Part shown: piece after piece, positions 60,173-64,000 of the stretch | Numbering within the stretch: position 1 is the stretch's first letter | Layout of the letters: each line of letters starts with the position of its first letter | NCBI GenBank assembly: GCA_037178625.1 | Contig: JAWZXG010000041.1 | Coordinates: 1-64,000, forward strand | Source of the DNA: Skeletonema tropicum | Lineage: Eukaryota > Bacillariophyta > Thalassiosirophyceae > Thalassiosirales > Thalassiosiraceae | Direction of reading: 5' to 3' | Length of the DNA: 64,000 bases | Notes under the pieces: model-generated | The model's database searches: none | The model's input: the letters and a program-made list of their open reading frames with translations, nothing else | Told to the model about the DNA's origin: nothing | Program-made: the position numbers and the translations under genes

Positions 60173-61819
60173 CTAATCACCAGATGAAGATCCTGCGAAG
60201 TAATCACTTGGGATTTCATGATCCTTCTTCGCTTCTTTCCACTTCTTGTTCGGGTTGGTTATGATGTTGGTAATCCTGGTTGTCAGGTCTGTCCTGTCTT
60301 TGATGAAATTGCCCTTGATTGCTGCTGCGTACGATGTTTCTGTGATTTCTTCCAACTTTCTCTTGCTATACCTTGTCTTCGACTCTTCTGCCTTCCCCTC
60401 CAAGTATTTCACCCAATTTGCTCGCTTCTTGTACGATTCGCAGAACTGGCCATTTTGCTTTCTCTTGCAATTTTTTAATCGGTTCGTTGAAATGTTGCTT
60501 CCGGTCCAGTATATGGCACTGTCCGACGGGTATGCTTGATCTTTGGAGCCAAGTGTTTTGCCTCTGCTGGTAGCCACGTCCACGTACATTGTTCCAAGAA
60601 ACTTGCTAATCTCCCACAACTCATCTGCTGGATCTATTATCATGCGGTTCCAGCGGTCTCCTTTGTCGAATCCAGCTTCGAGTCCTTGACAGCGGTGGAT
60701 GGTGATGGCGTAGGCAATTTGCAATGGCATGAATAATGCGGTGCAGCATCCTCTGTTGCAAATCTGCTCGTAGGGTGGGATTGGCACGTGCTGTGCGCAA
60801 TAAGTTGGGGTAGGATGCATTTGTATCAGTATGAAATGAGTTAGTAGTGTTTTCGCAGAGAGTGGCAATTGTCTTGTGTCTTTCGTGTGTCAACTTTTAC
60901 TCACCGTTGGGTTGTTCTTGTCCCATGGGTCCTCGCCTGGTGGTGGTTTGTATGTAGGGAAATCCACAACAATGTACTTCGGTAGGCTAACCTCACCTTT
61001 ACCGTTTGGTCCAACGGAGCGATCCTTATCGTAAACGATCTCGACTACTACCCCAATAGCTGAGACGTACAATCCTGAGTTGGGATCGATGTTGGCTGAC
61101 TCCAAGCAAACATGTGCACCTACGCACACATCAAAGGTGTAGAATAGCCTCCTGCCGTAAAAGTGCGACTGGTATGCTGTGTTATTGCCCGCCATCCTGC
61201 TGCTGAATTGACACCTGAGCCTAGCTATTGGTACTTTCAGTCGTTCGTGTGTTTTGATCAGCATGTCTACATTTTTCTGGGACATATCGTCCCGTTTCGC
61301 GTATACCCACAACGTCTTTGGGTCATTTTCTACCTCTTCCCTCAGTTTTGGATGATATTTTCCGAGTTCGTCTATGTGTAGTTTGATCAGGCGCTTTGCA
61401 TCCTCATCAGTCTGGTTCCCCACTCTCATCCTGTTCATGAGATCGCTATCCTCCTTGTCTTTTGCTCTAAAATTCTTCGTCAACATGAAGACCACATCCG
61501 TCATCATCTCAGTCAAGATTTTGCTACCCTCGTAATCGCATATTTGATTGTTTTTACTCTTTCCTGTCATTGTTTTTGGCCTATCGTTGTTGTGGTATTC
61601 GTGGTAGCCGTTTATTGCTCCCCCCTTGTTGGACGGTGGCAGCTGGTAGTCGTCACCGAAGAACAACACAACCGGGACACCGCCCCACCTCTCCCGTTTA
61701 TTGTGCCCATTAAATGCGCAATCTCTCACATGCTCCTCTGCACCGAATGTTACGTGTGAGCCCAACATGCTTCTTTCATCGACCATCAGTACGAGCAGCT
61801 CTTTCAGTTTATTGCACAT
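60173..61819 (-). pseudogene. C-terminal helicase remnant of H3
   Basis: Exon 4 (60790-60173) and the 3' part of exon 3 (about 61825-60905) with the intron between. It starts at helicase motif II (VDERSM), so the Rep and Walker A are gone. A 6-bp tandem addition near 60578 inserts VD in the motif VI block (MYVDVATSRGK), in frame. The MBD exon upstream is in another frame. Not functional as a helicase. Confidence 0.85.
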
Positions 61820-62867
61820 TTCTTCAAACTCTTGAAAACTTTGTTGTCAGGGGAGAGGTAATGGTGGTAAATAGTTCCGCGGGATTTGCCGCCCTTACGC
61901 TTGATACTCTTCCTTTTCCATCCATCCGAGAGATCTGAATGGGTGTAATCAACCCACTCATTCTCGCTATGTAGAAGGCAGTTGCATTTGTTTATTAGGT
62001 AAAATTGTTCAGTGATCGATTATACTAAAATGATTCAATAAGCAAGCGATACTTAGTGCGGCAGTGCACATGCACACAAAATAAACTCACATGATAGTTG
62101 AATCAGGAGAGGCCTTCTCTCCGACAGGTACCGGTTTAGACTTTTTCGTGACAGCACCTTTCTCGGACAAATCCGGTTCATCATCATCTTGAACAGGTTG
62201 ATCACGGGAGCCCGAATGAGTTTTGTCTTCAAGTACAAGTTTCCCGTTCTCATCACTGGTGTGAAGTTGAAGGTTGAAAAAAAAACTTGTAAGTAAAAAG
62301 GAAAGACAGAATTTGTAAAACGGTACAATGAACAAAAATACCAAAATCATTGAACCACACGAAGGTTAACCTTCTCTCTTACCAAAAATGCTCACAATTT
62401 GAAGTGTACGGCGCTTGGCTTGTACCTCCTTTCTGAGCAATAGCGGCAAACATTAAGAAGTTGACCGCTGCAGACACCAGATCATCTTTGTCAGTAGAAT
62501 CAGTCTTACCAACTGGGACATTCGGGTAATGTTCAGACAGTTCATTCAGGATGTACTTGATTGACCCGACTTCAAAGACGGAAAGAGCAGAAAAGAGCAG
62601 TTGTTCCTTCTCCAACTTGGCAACGTCAAACCCATCGCCTAATGCAACAGACGCTAGCAGCAAGAAGATACGATCGTCGGTACGCACCAAACGCCAATTG
62701 ATGTCTGTTACGCTCAATGCAATGACAGGAGCCGACGGTTTAGCGGCAGTCTTGACCCCTGACGAAGTAAGACGTGCATCGACATTGCTCCGATTCCGCA
62801 CGGCACGGAAGCCCTTACCATTACTACCAACGGTGGATATAACTGGATTTGTGTTGCCAAACTTCAT
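61804..62867 (-). CDS. Helitron accessory protein with MBD-like domain (H3)
   Basis: Exons 62867-62383, 62255-62091 and 61966-61804 with the same splice sites as in H2, giving 270 aa. Sequence is the same as H2 apart from single changes (FSLLAS/FLLLAS, PVREK/PVGEK). The MBD-like segment ends NKVFKSL, two residues longer than in H2 and closer to the MBD consensus (F.SL), before running into helicase sequence out of frame and stopping after KKCAIN. The frame is otherwise intact, so a nearly complete MBD-like protein could be made. Confidence 0.6.
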
Positions 62868-64000
62868 TATTTATTCGGACAATGTAGAAATGTGATGATG
62901 TAAATGATGCAATGCATAATTTATGAGAGCTGTTGAACGGCTCGACAACGTACAAACTGCCTACATAACCGCCGCCAACGCACCAGCGCAATAATCAGCA
63001 GAGAACAATGCAATCAATAACCAACCACGTCATGAAGTAAACGAGTTCCTTCGTAAGCTACGTCGGCAACACAAGATCTTGTGGTTCAACACATCGACAA
63101 CACGTCGACAAAAAGATTCAGCTCAACACAAGACGTCGACGTGGAGTTAAGAACTGACGTATTGATCAGTACGTGGCCAAAGATCGGCAGTTATTCAAAT
63201 GCAAACACGTCGGCAACCAACGTCGGCGTCTATTTAGACTTGCGTCAATAGACGACTCGGCAGATAATGTAATTGAGCCAATGTCGACCTGAGTACTTGC
63301 TGCATGAACTTAAATACTTTTTTGTTCATTGGATTTTGCCAACACCTGACTTCTGGTACTTTGTGACGTAAGACGATTGGAATCAAGTGTACTAATTCCT
63401 TAAGTAACGAAGTTTACCACGTCACTCAGAGAAAAAATTAAGAAAATAGAGGGTGACGGGGATGCACACCGGAAAGAACGAAGAAGCTCATCGACAATCT
63501 GACTTAATTAGCCTGGAAAAGTCCTTTTTAGCACAAATCAAGCGATTTTTGATCTAAATCATAAGATATAGCATCTAAATGACAATCAAAATGGGCATTT
63601 CAGCGGGGATAGGAGGGGGGAAAATCCCAACACTTCAAGTTGAAGTTCCGGAAGTAATTCAGAGCAAAGCACCGCACCCAACGAATCCGGCCGCACAGAT
63701 CTCGCACAGATCTCGCATACAGAGGTGAACTATAACATGCCGGCACCAACAATAAAAAACTCGCACTGAAACGATAGAATCGAGTGGATGAGTTGAAAGT
63801 GAAAGAGATGCACAACAGTGAACACTAAGCGCAACTAAACAGCTGATCCGACAACAAACAGTTGAGACGACGAATGACTGCCGGACAATGTACTAATTGG
63901 TATAAGTGTGCACAGCACAATTATATATAATTTGATCAGGCGCACTGCAATCTTCTCTCACATCCCTACACAAATACTAGTGCCGATGGACAGATAGATG
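62868..64000. other. H3 upstream region
   Basis: 1.1 kb without a supported gene. Equivalent to the H2 region 37290-38137 (same GTCGACGT/ACGTCGGC motifs) up to about 63720. Then comes a duplicated GCGAGATCTGT and a junction to the H2 5' region (31371-31677). Contains a palindrome at about 63900-63927. Confidence 0.6.

Larger units (their letters stand above)
59654..64000 (-). mobile_element. Helitron H3, inverted, deletion derivative of H2 type (5' end beyond window)
   Basis: The 3' terminus (GAGGGCCG at 59654, minus strand) and 4 kb inward match H1/H2. Left to right it holds the helicase C-terminal half, the MBD accessory gene, its promoter region, and then jumps at about 63720 to sequence equal to H2 31371-31677. 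The 5' terminus is outside the window. Relative to H2 it lacks the three-gene cluster (about 5.6 kb) and more of the helicase. Confidence 0.85.

Noticed and set aside
1..64000. CRISPR array, tRNA, rRNA, or telomere repeat
   Set aside because: No regularly spaced identical repeats of CRISPR type, no recognisable tRNA cloverleaf or rRNA sequence, and no tandem TTAGGG-like telomere array were seen. The 27-bp palindromes are irregularly spaced, so they are not CRISPR repeats.

Overview
This 64-kb window is a pile of nested transposable elements. I could find no host gene, rRNA, tRNA or CRISPR array. Ty1/copia polyproteins with a DRGAN-type protease and CoDi-like integrase/RT, a GT-AG intron-containing Helitron and the overall composition point to a nuclear chromosome of a diatom or close ochrophyte. 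That is inference from element type, because no marker gene is present.

Layout from left to right. (1) 1-3255: an endonuclease-lacking Penelope-like element (PLE) with an RGG-rich ORF1, an RT ORF in the -1 frame, a hammerhead-like fold and an 85-bp tandem duplication. (2) 3256 to ~13690: a minus-strand Ty3/gypsy element (D) with gag and pol in the same frame separated by one UGA. It is truncated after RNase H, and a piece of integrase lies inverted at its broken end. A complete copia element (A, 7245-13284, TSD TGGAA) sits in its leader. (3) ~13690 to ~43381: one plus-strand copia element (C) cut into four pieces by Helitron H1 (15172-23057), copia B (23759-29798, inverted, TSD CAAAG) and Helitron H2 (31060-43221, in the 3' LTR of C). 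(4) 43382-45456: AT-rich spacer with decayed repeats. (5) 45457-57323: a DNA transposon (G) with 18-bp TIRs, a TNP2/Plavaka-like transposase, a 2051-aa protein with two predicted cysteine-protease domains, and a 460-aa accessory protein. (6) 57326-59653: a gag-protease-only copia derivative (F), with G apparently in its 3' LTR. (7) 59654 to the right edge: Helitron H3, inverted.

Functionally, H1 is the only Helitron here that encodes the full HUH/Y2 Rep plus PIF1-like helicase (about 1589 aa after splicing three introns whose phases all fit). H2 and H3 keep the same nearly identical 3' half but have lost the Rep nuclease (H2) or everything before helicase motif II (H3). They have a different 5' half that carries a gene ending in a methyl-CpG-binding-domain-like (MBD) sequence. 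H2 additionally holds a cluster of unrecognised genes (1177, 289 and 133 aa) that is absent from H3. H1 could in principle mobilise H2 and H3 through the shared 3' end. All three are littered with 27-bp imperfect palindromes found in introns and spacers.

Copia A and B are 6040 bp each, have intact 1754-codon ORFs and LTR pairs identical by eye, yet share an in-frame loss of the RNase H domain. The best candidates for something undescribed are the MBD-bearing Helitron gene, the H2 gene cluster, the 27-bp palindromes, the RNase H-less copia lineage, and the PLE with a perfect A AAA AAA slippery site and a ribozyme-like fold at a repeat boundary.
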